64,000 nucleotides of DNA from Nocardioides houyundeii (GCF_002865585.1 NZ_CP025581.1:1860001-1924000), one strand, 5' to 3'. Counted from the stretch's first letter, positions 8,383 through 16,949 are shown. Notes: generated from the sequence alone by a model not told the origin. Numbers and translations: made by a program.

Positions 8383-8388
8383 AGGCTA
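8383..8388 (-). promoter_or_regulatory. -10 box (TAGCCT) 7 nt before the gamma-glutamyltransferase start
   Basis: On the minus strand TAGCCT (8388-8383) is followed by 7 nt and then the ATG at 8375. It overlaps the stop codon region of the upstream sulfatase gene. Confidence 0.35.
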
Positions 8389-9858
8389 CTGCCCGGCGGG
8401 GTCGGGCGGCTGGCCGAAGCTGCGATTGCAGGTCCAGCCGGTGCAGTCCAAGAGCTGGCGCCTTCGGGACTCCAGGCTCTCGCGCACCCCGGCGTACCGC
8501 GGGTCCTCGGCCACGTTCCGCGTCTCGAAGGGGTCGAGCCAGCGGTCGTACAGCACGGGGTCGGAGTCACCGGAGCGGGTCGCGTAGAGGTACCTCGCGG
8601 TCCGCACTCCTCGTTGGGCCCAGCCGTCTCCCTGGTCGGCGCCCGTCTGGACCAGCGTGGTGTCCCGCACGCTGGCGGCCTCGCCCCGCAGCACCGGCAC
8701 TAGCGAGAGGCCGTCGAGCACCCGGGTTGGCTGCAGGCCCGCGAGGTCCGCGAAGGTGGCGGGCAGGTCGACCAGCGAGGCCGGAGCCGCCGAGGTCGAG
8801 CCCGGCTCGATCCCCGGGCCCGCCACCAGCAGCGGCACCTGCAGGGCCTCCTCGGCGAGGACGTTCTTGCCGATGAAGCGGTGCTCGCCCAGCAGGTAGC
8901 CGTTGTCGGAGAGGAAGAACAGGTAGGTGTTCTCCAGCTTGCCGGTGCTCCGCAGGGTCCTGACCAGGGACGCCACGGCGCGGTCCACGGACTGCAGGCT
9001 CCTGAGCCGGGCCCGGAACTCGGCCCGTACCTGGGCGTCGTCCGGCCGCCTGCGGTGGGCGAAGGCACGTGGCTGGTCCGAGACGTCCTTCTCCGCATAG
9101 CTCGGCTTGTCCAGGGACGGCGGCCGGCTCCGCGTGAACCGGTGCCTGTCCTGGGGGGCCGGGGCAGGCAGGGCCTTGTGGTTCCTCTTGTCGAGCCGGT
9201 AGTGGGGTGCAAGGTGCCACGACATCAGCAGGAACGGCTCGTCGGCCGCCGAGAACGCACGCACCGCAGCGTTGGTGCGCTCCTCGATGGCCTGCGTGAC
9301 GTAGTCGTTGCGGTAGGACTCAGGGTGGCCGTCGTTGAGGAAGGTGAAGTTCCGGTAGTCGTAGACCCCTTGGACCAGGGGGTCCCAGCGGTCCCAGCCG
9401 GGCGGGCGGGCCTGGTGCGCGCCGTAGCCGTTGAGGTACTTGCCGATGAAGCCGGTCCGGTAGCCGGCCTCGGAGAACCACGAGCCGATGGTGTCGACCG
9501 GGTCGAGCGCGGCGTTGCCGCCGTACGGTCCCCGGTTGTGCCGCACCCCGTTGTTCTGGGCGTACTGGCCGGTGACCAGCTCGGCGCGCGCCGGACAGCA
9601 CAGGGGGTGGGGCGAGATGGCGTCGGTCAGGTCCATGCCCCGGTCGACGAGCAGGGCCCGGGTCCGCGGCATCCAGGCCAGCTCGTAGTCGTTCTGGTCG
9701 TCGGTCATCACCACGACGATGTTGGGCCGGTCATCGGCGGAACCGGCGGCGCGCACGGCCGAGGAGGTCCCCGACGAACCGGCCACCCCGGCGGCCAGGG
9801 CTCCCAGGAGGCCGATCAGGACGAGGGCGAGCGTCCCCTGCCGCCAGGCTCGTGCCAT
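8386..9858 (-). CDS. Secreted sulfatase
   Basis: A 490-residue type I sulfatase, which hydrolyses sulfate esters with a formylglycine residue. Residues 1-40 are a signal peptide with a hydrophobic core (TLALVLIGLLGALAAGV). Metal ligands appear in NIVVVMTDDQ, and the sulfatase signature C-C-P-A-R at residues 87-91 places the cysteine to be converted to formylglycine at 87. Downstream are TGFIGKYLNGYG, SWHLAPHY and LFFLSDNGYLLGEH, all family landmarks. Length is typical. The ATG at 9858 starts the signal peptide and has GAGGG upstream. The substrate is unknown. The gamma-glutamyltransferase gene begins 11 bp downstream, so the two may be co-expressed although that gene also has its own -10 box. 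Confidence 0.9.
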   Translation of the reverse strand: MARAWRQGTLALVLIGLLGALAAGVAGSSGTSSAVRAAGSADDRPNIVVVMTDDQNDYELAWMPRTRALLVDRGMDLTDAISPHPLCCPARAELVTGQYAQNNGVRHNRGPYGGNAALDPVDTIGSWFSEAGYRTGFIGKYLNGYGAHQARPPGWDRWDPLVQGVYDYRNFTFLNDGHPESYRNDYVTQAIEERTNAAVRAFSAADEPFLLMSWHLAPHYRLDKRNHKALPAPAPQDRHRFTRSRPPSLDKPSYAEKDVSDQPRAFAHRRRPDDAQVRAEFRARLRSLQSVDRAVASLVRTLRSTGKLENTYLFFLSDNGYLLGEHRFIGKNVLAEEALQVPLLVAGPGIEPGSTSAAPASLVDLPATFADLAGLQPTRVLDGLSLVPVLRGEAASVRDTTLVQTGADQGDGWAQRGVRTARYLYATRSGDSDPVLYDRWLDPFETRNVAEDPRYAGVRESLESRRRQLLDCTGWTCNRSFGQPPDPAGQ

Positions 9859-10045
9859 CGTCCCTCTGCTCCGCCCCGGTCCTCGGTCCACGGTCGTGGA
9901 CCCGACGGCGTGGCACTCCAAGCCTAGTCTTGCCCGTTAGAGTGTGGACATCGTTGCCGAGATCGAAGGAACAGTCTCCACCCATGGACGGGCCTCAAAG
10001 TAGTTCTCATCCCAGCCCCTGCAATCGTGACATGGCGACCGGTCG

Positions 10046-11407
10046 ATGACGCCGCTGATCCTCCTCGGAGTCTCCCTCCTGCTGATCGCGGCGTGCGGTG
10101 TCTTCGTGGCGGCGGAGTTCTCGCTGGTCACGGTCGATCGCACCGCCGTGGACCGGGAGGCCGAGAGCGGTGATGCCGGTGCGGTGGGCGTGCAGCACGC
10201 CCTGCGCAGCCTCTCGACCCAGCTCTCCGGCGCCCAGGTGGGCATCACCATCACCAACCTGGCCATCGGCTTCCTGGCGGAGCCGGCGATCGCCCGGCTG
10301 GTCGACGGCCCGCTGGAGAGCGCAGGCGTCCCCGACGCCCTGGTCTCGCCGATCGCGGTCGGCATGGGCCTGGTGCTGTCCACGTTCCTGACCATGCTCT
10401 TCGGAGAGCTGGTCCCCAAGAACCTCGCCCTCGCACTGCCGATGGCCACCGCGCGTGCCACGCAGGGGGTGCAGCGCGGCTTCACCAAGGCGATCGCCTG
10501 GCCGATCCGGCTGCTCAACGGCTCGGCCAACGCCATCGTCCGGCGCCTGGGCATCGAGCCCCAGGAGGAGCTGCGCTCGGCTCGCAGCAGCCAGGAGCTG
10601 GCCTCCCTCGTGCAGCGCTCGGCCGACGAGGGCACGCTGGACGCGGAGACCGCGGAGCTGATGGAGCGCTCGGTGGAGTTCGGCACCCGCACGGCGGGCG
10701 AGATCATGACGCCGCGGGTGCGGACCACCAGCATCGAGGCCAGCGACCGGGCGGCCACCGTGATCGAGCTGGCCCGACAGACCGGCCACTCCCGCTTCCC
10801 GGTCCTGGACGCCGACGGCGTCGTGGTCGGCACCGTGCACGTCAAGCACGCCGTCGCGCTGCCGGTGCACGAGCGCGCCACGACTCGGGTCAAGCACATC
10901 ATGGTCAAGCCCATGGTCGTCCCCGACTCGCTGCGCCTGGACCCGTTGCTCGCCCTCCTGCGCCAGGACGGGTTCCAGATGGCGGTCGTCCTCGACGAGT
11001 ACGGCGGCCAGGCCGGGATCGTGACCCTGGAGGACGTGGTGGAGGAGATCGTGGGAGACATCTCCGACGAGCACGACCGGCTCGGTGAGCGCGCCCGGCA
11101 GCGCCGGGACGGGACGTGGTCGCTCTCGGGGCTGCTGCGCCCCGACGAGGTTGAGGACGTCTCGGGCATCGAGCTGCCCGAGCACGAGGACTACGACACC
11201 ATCGCCGGTCTCGTGGTGCGGGAGCTGGGACGGGTGCCGGCCGCCGGCGACGTGGCCGAGCTCGTGGTGCCGTTCCGCACCGAGGACGGCGAGACCCAGG
11301 AGCGTGAGGTGACCCTCACCGTCGAGCGGATGGAGGGCCTGCGGGTGGACCGGGTAGCACTGCGAGTCTCGGCGACACCTCGCGACCAGGACGGGGAGGA
11401 GTCATGA
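10046..11407 (+). CDS. Hemolysin-family CNNM/CBS transporter, full-length form
   Basis: A 453-residue membrane protein of the CNNM/CorB (DUF21-CBS) family, linked to magnesium or other divalent cation export. The DUF21 transmembrane domain occupies about residues 1-190, including the conserved AAEFSLVTVDR, SGAQVGITITNLAIGF and FGELVPKNLAL. Two CBS domains follow (about 205-345; GEIMTPRVRTT, GHSRFPVLD, LDEYGGQAGIVTLEDVVEEIVGD), then a CorC/HlyC domain (about 360-440). Length and order match the family. It overlaps the next CNNM gene by four bases (ATGA), so the pair is translationally coupled and may form a heterodimer. Confidence 0.92.
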   Translation: MTPLILLGVSLLLIAACGVFVAAEFSLVTVDRTAVDREAESGDAGAVGVQHALRSLSTQLSGAQVGITITNLAIGFLAEPAIARLVDGPLESAGVPDALVSPIAVGMGLVLSTFLTMLFGELVPKNLALALPMATARATQGVQRGFTKAIAWPIRLLNGSANAIVRRLGIEPQEELRSARSSQELASLVQRSADEGTLDAETAELMERSVEFGTRTAGEIMTPRVRTTSIEASDRAATVIELARQTGHSRFPVLDADGVVVGTVHVKHAVALPVHERATTRVKHIMVKPMVVPDSLRLDPLLALLRQDGFQMAVVLDEYGGQAGIVTLEDVVEEIVGDISDEHDRLGERARQRRDGTWSLSGLLRPDEVEDVSGIELPEHEDYDTIAGLVVRELGRVPAAGDVAELVVPFRTEDGETQEREVTLTVERMEGLRVDRVALRVSATPRDQDGEES

Positions 11408-12453
11408 GTGACTTCGGCTCCCTGTTCGTCGCGATCGTGCTGCTGGCCTTCAACGCCTTCTTCGTCGGTGCCGAGTTCGCCCTGATCTCCGCCCGCCGCA
11501 GCCAGATCGAGCCGCTGGCCGAGGCCGGGTCGAAGATGGCGCGAAGCACCATCCGCGCGATGGAGCACGTGTCCATGGTGATGGCCGGTGCCCAGCTCGG
11601 CATCACGATCTGCTCGCTCGGTCTCGGTGCCGTGGGCGAGCCCGCGGTGGCCCACCTGATCGAGCCGCTGCTGGAGGTGGCGGGTCTGCCTGGCGAGCTG
11701 CTGCACCCGATCGCGTTCGTCATCGCGATGGTAGTCGTCGTCTACCTGCACGTGGTGCTGGGCGAGATGGTGCCCAAGAACATCGCCATCGCCGGCCCGG
11801 AGCGTGCCGCGCTGCTGCTCGGGCCGCCCATGGTGGTGATCATCACCATCCTTCGCCCGGTCATCGCCGGCATCAACAAGTGCGCCAACGGTGTGCTCCG
11901 GCTGATGCGCATCGAACCCAAGGACGAGATCGCCTCCACCTTCACCCGCGAGCAGGTGGCGGCCCTGGTGGAGGAGTCCCGGGGCGAGGGCATGATCGAG
12001 GCCCACGAGTACGACCGCCTGGCGGGGGCGCTGGGGTTCACCGAGAAGACGGTGAGCTCGGTCCTCATGCCGGCCGAGAGCCTCACCACGGTGCGCCGCG
12101 GGAGCACCGTCGCCACCGTCGAGGACCTGTGCGCCGCCACCGGCTTCTCGCGCTTCCCGGTGGTCGCCGACGACGGCGAGCTGCTCGGCTACCTGCACAT
12201 CAAGGACGTCCTGGAGAGCGACGAGTCGCGTCGGGGAAGGGCGGTCGACGACAAGTGGATCCGGCCCTTCGCCAGCGTCCGGGCCACCGACCCGCTGCAC
12301 GGCGCCCTCGAGGGGCTCCAGCGCAGGGGCGCCCACATGGGGCGGGTGATCTCCGAGGACGGAACCGTGCTGGGTCTGGTCACGCTCGAGGACGTGCTGG
12401 AAGAGCTGGTGGGCGAGATCCGTGACGGGGCTCACCACGAGGAATCGGTGTGA
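11404..12453 (+). CDS. Hemolysin-family CNNM/CBS transporter, short form without CorC/HlyC domain
   Basis: A 349-residue paralogue of the preceding protein. The DUF21 membrane domain is present (GAEFALISARRSQIEPL, AGAQLGITICSLGLGAVGEP, LGEMVPKNIAI), and so are the paired CBS domains (VSSVLMPAESLTTV, GFSRFPVVADDGELLGYLH, GTVLGLVTLEDVLEELVG). The protein stops right after the second CBS domain, so the C-terminal CorC/HlyC domain of its partner is missing. Tandem long-plus-short CNNM pairs are common in actinobacteria. The four-base overlap with the upstream gene indicates coupled translation. Transport of Mg2+ or another cation is inferred from the family. Confidence 0.9.
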   Translation: MSDFGSLFVAIVLLAFNAFFVGAEFALISARRSQIEPLAEAGSKMARSTIRAMEHVSMVMAGAQLGITICSLGLGAVGEPAVAHLIEPLLEVAGLPGELLHPIAFVIAMVVVVYLHVVLGEMVPKNIAIAGPERAALLLGPPMVVIITILRPVIAGINKCANGVLRLMRIEPKDEIASTFTREQVAALVEESRGEGMIEAHEYDRLAGALGFTEKTVSSVLMPAESLTTVRRGSTVATVEDLCAATGFSRFPVVADDGELLGYLHIKDVLESDESRRGRAVDDKWIRPFASVRATDPLHGALEGLQRRGAHMGRVISEDGTVLGLVTLEDVLEELVGEIRDGAHHEESV

Positions 12454-12538
12454 CCCTCGGGCAACCTGGGGCTCGATAGGCTGTCGTGGACCTGCGAGCA
12501 ACGCAGCCGACGAGAGACCTCGAGGATCAGGAGAGCGA

Positions 12539-13144
12539 GTGCCCGACCAGCCCCAGCGCGCAGCGCGCATGTGGACGGTGCCCAACCTCCTGAGCCTTGC
12601 CCGGCTCGCCACGATCCCGCTCTTCCTCTGGCTCGTGCTCGGGCCGGAGGCCGACGGCTGGGCACTGGTGCTGCTGATGGTGTCCGGACTCACCGACTAC
12701 CTCGACGGCTACCTGGCGCGGGTGCTGGATCAGCGCTCGCCGATCGGTGAGCTGCTCGACCCGATCGCGGACCGCCTCTACATCCTCGCGGTGGTCTTCG
12801 GCCTCGCGATGCGCGACATCGTCCCTTGGTGGGTGGCGGTGATCCTGCCCCTGCGCGACCTGCTGCTGTGGGGTCTGGTCCCGGTGCTGCGCACCCGCGG
12901 GTTCAGTGCCCTACCGGTGCACTTCCTGGGCAAGGCCGCCACGTTCAACCTGCTCTACGCTTTCCCGCTGCTGCTGCTCGGGGAGGGGTCGGGCACGATC
13001 GCCACCCTCGCCGACGTGTTCGGCTGGGCCTTCGCGATCTGGGGTATCGGCCTGTACTGGTGGGCCGGAGTGCTCTACGCCTGGCAGGTGCGGACGCTCC
13101 TGATCGAGCTGCCGCCGCTGCCGCGAGCCGGTGAGCGGGCATGA
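12539..13144 (+). CDS. CDP-alcohol phosphatidyltransferase family protein (PgsA-like)
   Basis: A 201-residue integral membrane enzyme that transfers a phosphatidyl group from CDP-diacylglycerol to an alcohol. The CDP-alcohol phosphatidyltransferase signature D-G-x2-A-R-x8-G-x3-D-x3-D is complete (DYLDGYLARV... GELLDPIADR). About five or six membrane segments follow. The alcohol (glycerol phosphate, inositol phosphate or other) is not certain; the syntenic M. tuberculosis gene Rv1822 is named pgsA2. I chose the GTG at 12539 because AGGAGA lies at a good distance upstream; an ATG at 12569 is the alternative. It opens an operon, overlapping the first DUF881 gene by four bases. Confidence 0.85.
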   Translation: MPDQPQRAARMWTVPNLLSLARLATIPLFLWLVLGPEADGWALVLLMVSGLTDYLDGYLARVLDQRSPIGELLDPIADRLYILAVVFGLAMRDIVPWWVAVILPLRDLLLWGLVPVLRTRGFSALPVHFLGKAATFNLLYAFPLLLLGEGSGTIATLADVFGWAFAIWGIGLYWWAGVLYAWQVRTLLIELPPLPRAGERA

Positions 13145-14016
13145 GCGCCGAGGAGCGCCGGTCCTCGGACCTGCCCCAGCACGTGACGCAGCCGCTGCTG
13201 TCCCTGATCACCTCCCAGTCCATGGACGAGGACTACCAGCACGTCGCGGCGCGACGGGCTGTCGGGGAGGGCCAGGTGCCCACCCGGGGGCGCGGTCGTC
13301 GGGTCGCCACCGGCGCCGCGATCGCGGTCTTCGGGATCCTCGTCGCGGTGGCAGCAGTGCAGACCTCGCTCAACGCCGACGTCGACGCCCTGGGCCGGGC
13401 CAGCCTCATCTCCCGCATCCAGGACGAGAAGGAGGACGTCACCGTGCTGCGCGCCCGTGCCGGCGAGGTCCGCGACGACAACGTGGAGTCGGACGACGAG
13501 CTGCGTCAGCTGAGGCAGACCGAGCAGGAGCTCGGACAGCGGGTGAGCCGGCTCGGCGTGCGCACCGGCTATCTGGCCGTCCGCGGTCCTGGGGTCCGGA
13601 TCACCGTGGACGACGCCCCGGAGGGCGACGAGGACCCGCTCGTGCGGGCCAGCGACCTCGGCATCCTGGTGGACGGGCTGTGGGCTGCAGGGGCCGAGGC
13701 CGTGGCCATCAACGGTCAACGGCTCACCGCACTGTCCCCGATCCAGAACACCGGCCCCGCGATCCACGTGAACTTCCGGCCCCTGAACGCGCCGTACACC
13801 GTGCTGGCCATCGGGGACCCTGACACGCTGCAGGCGCGTTTCCTCGACAGCACCCACGGCTCGGTCTGGTTCAGCCTGGCGCGCTCGCTGGGTTTCGGGT
13901 TCGAGATGGAGAATGATGATGACCTGGAACTGCCCGCCGCGCGGGTCCGCACCCTGCGGGCAGCGGTGACCAAGACTCTGGACGAGGACCGCATGGACAA
14001 GGAGATCAATCCGTGA
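13141..14016 (+). CDS. DUF881 family protein (first copy)
   Basis: A 291-residue membrane-anchored protein of the DUF881 family, related to Bacillus YlxW/YlxX, function not established. It has a cytoplasmic N-terminus, one membrane segment (about residues 58-76, ATGAAIAVFGILVAVAAV), a coiled-coil region (about 90-140, rich in E, L, R) and an extracytoplasmic DUF881 domain (GYLAVRGPGVRITVDDAP, GAEAVAINGQRLT, PYTVLAIGD). It sits in the DUF881-Sbp-DUF881 unit conserved across actinobacteria (Rv1823-Rv1825 order), with four-base overlaps at both ends, so the three proteins are made together and may form a membrane complex linked to the cell envelope or division (inference). Confidence 0.88.
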   Translation: MSAEERRSSDLPQHVTQPLLSLITSQSMDEDYQHVAARRAVGEGQVPTRGRGRRVATGAAIAVFGILVAVAAVQTSLNADVDALGRASLISRIQDEKEDVTVLRARAGEVRDDNVESDDELRQLRQTEQELGQRVSRLGVRTGYLAVRGPGVRITVDDAPEGDEDPLVRASDLGILVDGLWAAGAEAVAINGQRLTALSPIQNTGPAIHVNFRPLNAPYTVLAIGDPDTLQARFLDSTHGSVWFSLARSLGFGFEMENDDDLELPAARVRTLRAAVTKTLDEDRMDKEINP

Positions 14017-14345
14017 TCGCCGCTCTCGGGCTGCTGCTGGGCATCCTTGCCGGACTGCTGCTCCAGCCCGACATCCCGCTGGGTCTGGAGCCCTACCTGC
14101 CGATCGCCGTGGTCGCTGCCCTGGACGCGGTGTTCGGCGGGCTGAGAGCGTTCCTGGACGGCATCTTCGACGACAAAGTGTTCGTGGTCTCGTTCGTCAG
14201 CAACGTCGTCCTCGCCGCCACCATCGTCTACCTCGGCGACAAGCTCGGGGTGGGCAGCCAGCTCTCCACCGGCGTCATCGTGGTGCTGGGCATCCGCATC
14301 TTCTCCAACGCCGCCGCGATCCGGCGCCACGTGTTCCATGCCTGA
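14013..14345 (+). CDS. sbp: Small basic membrane protein Sbp family (DUF1290)
   Basis: A 110-residue integral membrane protein of the DUF1290/Sbp family, with three hydrophobic segments (about residues 1-18, 25-45 and 68-105). Diagnostic segments are LGILAGLLLQPDIPLGLEPYLP, here split over residues 7-28, ALDAVFGGLRA and FDDKVFVVSFVSNVVLAATIVYLGDKLGVGS (residues 48-78). In Bacillus the homologous sbp gene lies between ylxX and ylxW near ftsA/ftsZ; here it lies between two DUF881 genes with overlaps of 4 and 8 bases. Function is unknown; conservation of the trio suggests one complex. Confidence 0.9.
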   Translation: MIAALGLLLGILAGLLLQPDIPLGLEPYLPIAVVAALDAVFGGLRAFLDGIFDDKVFVVSFVSNVVLAATIVYLGDKLGVGSQLSTGVIVVLGIRIFSNAAAIRRHVFHA

Positions 14346-15129
14346 GCCCCAGAAGCCGTCCCGCGAGCAGCCGTCCGACCCGGGGGAGAGCGAGCCGCAC
14401 GTCCCGGCATGGAGCCGGCGCCTGCGCCTGGCGCGGGCCATGGGTCGTCCCACCCGCTCCCAGCTGATCGTCGCGGTGCTGCTCGCGGCGTTGGGGTTCG
14501 CCACGGTGACCCAGGTGCGCAGCACCGAGCTGGACGACACCTACGAGGGCCGCCGCGAGGAGGACCTGATCGAGATCTTCAACGGTCTCACCGGGGCGTC
14601 GGACCGGGCGCGCAGCGAGATCAGCCAGCTCGAGCAGACCAAGCGCGACCTCCAGACCGACTCGAACGCGCGCCAGGCCGCCATCGCGCAGGCCGAGCAA
14701 CGCCTGGAGACGCTGAACATCCTGGCCGGCACCGTCGCTGTCACCGGACCCGGGCTGCGCATCACCATCACCGAGCAGACCGGCCGGATCCGCACCGACT
14801 CGCTGCTCGACGTCGTGCAGGAGCTGCGGACCGCGGGCGCGGAGGCGATGGAGTTCAACGACCAGGTCCGGCTCGTCGCGCAGAGCTCCTTCTCGGTCGT
14901 GGACGACCGCATCGCGGTGGACGGGGAGGTCCTGCCGTCGCCGTACGTCCTGGAGGTGATCGGGGAGCCGAACACCATGCAGACCGGGCTCACCTACGTC
15001 ACCGGCCCCGTCTCCCAGCTGGAGGAGGAGGGCGCGCAGGTGGTCATCGAGCGTCTCCCGGCGGTCGAGATCACCACGGTGCGAGACCTCCCGAGGGCCG
15101 ACTTCGCCGAGCCGGCGGAAGGGCAGTAG
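14338..15129 (+). CDS. DUF881 family protein (second copy)
   Basis: A 263-residue paralogue of the first DUF881 protein. It has a cytoplasmic proline-rich N-terminus, one membrane segment (about residues 41-58, LIVAVLLAALGFATVTQV), a predicted coiled coil (about 80-125) and the DUF881 domain (TGPGLRITITEQ, LQELRTAGAEAMEFND-like segment VQELRTAGAEAMEF, DGEVLPSPYVLEVIGEP). It overlaps the sbp gene by eight bases. The position equals Rv1825 in M. tuberculosis. Two non-identical DUF881 proteins flanking Sbp suggest a hetero-oligomer (inference). Confidence 0.88.
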   Translation: MPEPQKPSREQPSDPGESEPHVPAWSRRLRLARAMGRPTRSQLIVAVLLAALGFATVTQVRSTELDDTYEGRREEDLIEIFNGLTGASDRARSEISQLEQTKRDLQTDSNARQAAIAQAEQRLETLNILAGTVAVTGPGLRITITEQTGRIRTDSLLDVVQELRTAGAEAMEFNDQVRLVAQSSFSVVDDRIAVDGEVLPSPYVLEVIGEPNTMQTGLTYVTGPVSQLEEEGAQVVIERLPAVEITTVRDLPRADFAEPAEGQ

Positions 15130-15171
15130 CCTCGGCGCACGCCGTGACCGCCCAACCAAGAGGAGCACGCG

Positions 15172-15558
15172 ATGTATCCCGAGGACCTGCACTACACCGC
15201 GGAGCACGAGTGGGTCCGCGGTCCCGAGGAGGGCGGCACCTCAGCGGTCCGCGTGGGGATCACCGACTTCGCTCAGGACGCCCTCGGGGACATCGTCTAC
15301 GTCTCGCTCCCCGAGATCGGGCAGAGCGTCACCGCCGGCGAGGCCTGCGGCGAGCTGGAGTCGACCAAGTCGGTCAGCGACATCTACGCCCCGGTGTCCG
15401 GCGAGGTCGTTGCCCGCAACGATGCGCTGGACTCCACTCCGGAGCTGGTGAACAACGACCCCTACGCCGCCGGATGGCTGTTCGAGGTCGTGCCGAGCGA
15501 CGCCGCGCAGGTCGAGGCGCTGCTGGACGCGGCCGCCTATCAGGCCGGACTCGCCTGA
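15172..15558 (+). CDS. gcvH: Glycine cleavage system H protein
   Basis: A 128-residue lipoyl carrier that shuttles the aminomethyl group between the P, T and L proteins of the glycine cleavage system. The lipoyl-lysine is Lys66 in GELESTKSVSDIYAPVSGEV. Other family landmarks are HYTAEHEWVR at the N-terminus and NDPYAAGWLFEV near the C-terminus. Length is normal. The ATG at 15172 has AAGAGGAG just upstream. It follows the second DUF881 gene by 42 bp and precedes the FHA protein gene, exactly as gcvH lies between Rv1825 and garA in M. tuberculosis. The partner gcvP is 3 kb downstream; gcvT and lpd are not in the window. Confidence 0.95.
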   Translation: MYPEDLHYTAEHEWVRGPEEGGTSAVRVGITDFAQDALGDIVYVSLPEIGQSVTAGEACGELESTKSVSDIYAPVSGEVVARNDALDSTPELVNNDPYAAGWLFEVVPSDAAQVEALLDAAAYQAGLA

Positions 15559-15616
15559 TCCGGGTGACCCCGCCGCGGTGTGACTGATAGGTTCGTCTCA
15601 CACCTCAAGCCTCAGC

Positions 15617-15642
15617 CCTGCCTTGAGAGTTCTCAGGGCAGG
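15617..15642 (+). terminator. 26-bp near-perfect palindrome between gcvH and the FHA gene
   Basis: The sequence pairs CCTGCCTTGAGA with TCTCAGGGCAGG around a 2-nt loop (12 pairs, one G-U). It lies 59 bp past the gcvH stop and 31 bp before the FHA start. No T-run follows, so it could be a terminator/attenuator or a regulator site. Confidence 0.45.
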
Positions 15643-15673
15643 AGGGACCCACAACCTGCGAAGCGGAGGACAG

Positions 15674-16192
15674 ATGCCGTTCTGCACGGCCTGCGGAAAG
15701 CAAAACCCGGACGAAGCTCGCTTCTGCTCACAATGCGGTGCGCGCCTGGGCGGCAGCGAGTCCACTCCCGAACCGAGTGTCGCTTCTGACTCCACCGCCA
15801 CCATCAGCATCACTCCCGAGCGCGCTGAGAGCTCTGACCGGGCCCTCAGCGCGGTGGACGCGGCGGCGGTCGACGCCCTGCCGACAGGCTCGGCGCTGCT
15901 CGTGGTGCAGCGCGGACCGGGAGCGGGAAGCCGCTTCCTCCTCGACACCGACCTCGTCAGTGCCGGTCGGCACCCCGACTCCGAGATCTTCCTCGACGAC
16001 GTCACGGTCTCGCGCCGGCACGCGGAGTTCCGGCGCAACCCGGAGGGCGGGTTCACGGTCAGCGACGTGGGCAGCCTCAACGGCACCTACGTCAACCGGG
16101 ACCGCATCGACTCGGTCGAGCTGACCGACGGTGACGAGGTGCAGATCGGCAAGTACCGGCTGGTCTACTTCACCAGCCACGTGAGTGGCTGA
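15674..16192 (+). CDS. garA: GarA/OdhI-like FHA-domain protein with N-terminal zinc ribbon
   Basis: A 172-residue signalling protein. An N-terminal zinc ribbon has cysteines at 4, 7, 18 and 21 (CTACGKQNPDEARFCSQCG). A linker of about 50 residues follows, then an FHA domain (about 75-160) with the phosphothreonine-binding signature GRHPDSEIFLDDVTVSRRHAEF and GSLNGTYVN. GarA and OdhI control 2-oxoglutarate and glutamate metabolism when phosphorylated by PknB/PknG, and the place between gcvH and ftsR matches garA of M. tuberculosis. Mycobacterial GarA lacks the ribbon and has an ETTS phosphorylation motif; I do not see ETTS here, so control may differ. ATG at 15674 follows GGAGG. Confidence 0.85.
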   Translation: MPFCTACGKQNPDEARFCSQCGARLGGSESTPEPSVASDSTATISITPERAESSDRALSAVDAAAVDALPTGSALLVVQRGPGAGSRFLLDTDLVSAGRHPDSEIFLDDVTVSRRHAEFRRNPEGGFTVSDVGSLNGTYVNRDRIDSVELTDGDEVQIGKYRLVYFTSHVSG

Positions 16193-16949
16193 GCGGGCGT
16201 CGGACGTGGTCCCCTCCTCCGCCGCGACGTCCCACTCCGACCGGGGGCGGATGAACATCGGGCAGGTGCTCGACGTGCTGCGCCCCGACTTCGGCGGCAT
16301 CACCATCCCCAAGATCCGCTTCCTCGAGGACAAGGGGCTGATCAAGCCCGAGCGCACCCCGGCCGGATACCGCAAGTTCTCGGTCGCCGACGTGGAACGG
16401 CTGCGCTACATCCTGCGCATGCAGCGGGACCACTACCTGCCGCTCAAGGTCATCGGCGAGCACCTGGAGGCCATCGACCGGGGCCTGGAGCCCCCGCCCA
16501 TCGAGGCCGTGGTCCCGACGGTGCCCACCGTCGCCCTGAACAGCGACGGGCTGCCGTCGGCAGAGTCCTTCGCCCGTCGCTCCGACGTCCGGCTCTCGCG
16601 TCGCGAGCTGATCAAGATCGCCGAGATCAGCGAGGAGCTGCTGGCACAGCTGGAGCAGTTCGGCCTGATCAGCCCGCGCCCCGGAACCGGGCACTACGAC
16701 ACCGACGCCCTGGTCATCGCGCAGACGGCCCGCGAGCTGGCCGACTTCGGCTTCGAGCCCCGGCACCTGCGCGCCTTCAAGACCGCAGCCGACCGCGAGG
16801 TCGGCCTGGTCGAGCAGGTGGTGGCCCCGCTCAAGCGAGGCCGCGACTCCGCCGCCCAGGGTCGGGTCGCCGACGCCGTGAGCGAGATCGCCGCCCTCTC
16901 GGTGCGCCTGCACGCCACGCTGGTCAAGAACGGCCTGCATGGGGCCTGA
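16185..16949 (+). CDS. ftsR: MerR-family regulator, FtsR/Rv1828-like
   Basis: A 254-residue transcription regulator. The N-terminal winged helix of MerR type (about residues 24-95) reads MNIGQVLDVLRPDFGGITI then KIRFLEDKGLIKPERTPAGYRKF. The C-terminal half is the helical region typical of Rv1828/FtsR (SRRELIKIAEISEELLAQLEQ, ELADFGFEPRHLRAFKTAAD). In Corynebacterium FtsR activates ftsZ. The start is GTG at 16185, overlapping the FHA gene by eight bases, so the two are co-translated. The same order garA-ftsR is seen in mycobacteria. It is not a metal sensor: no cysteine ligands are seen. Confidence 0.88.
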   Translation: MAERASDVVPSSAATSHSDRGRMNIGQVLDVLRPDFGGITIPKIRFLEDKGLIKPERTPAGYRKFSVADVERLRYILRMQRDHYLPLKVIGEHLEAIDRGLEPPPIEAVVPTVPTVALNSDGLPSAESFARRSDVRLSRRELIKIAEISEELLAQLEQFGLISPRPGTGHYDTDALVIAQTARELADFGFEPRHLRAFKTAADREVGLVEQVVAPLKRGRDSAAQGRVADAVSEIAALSVRLHATLVKNGLHGA

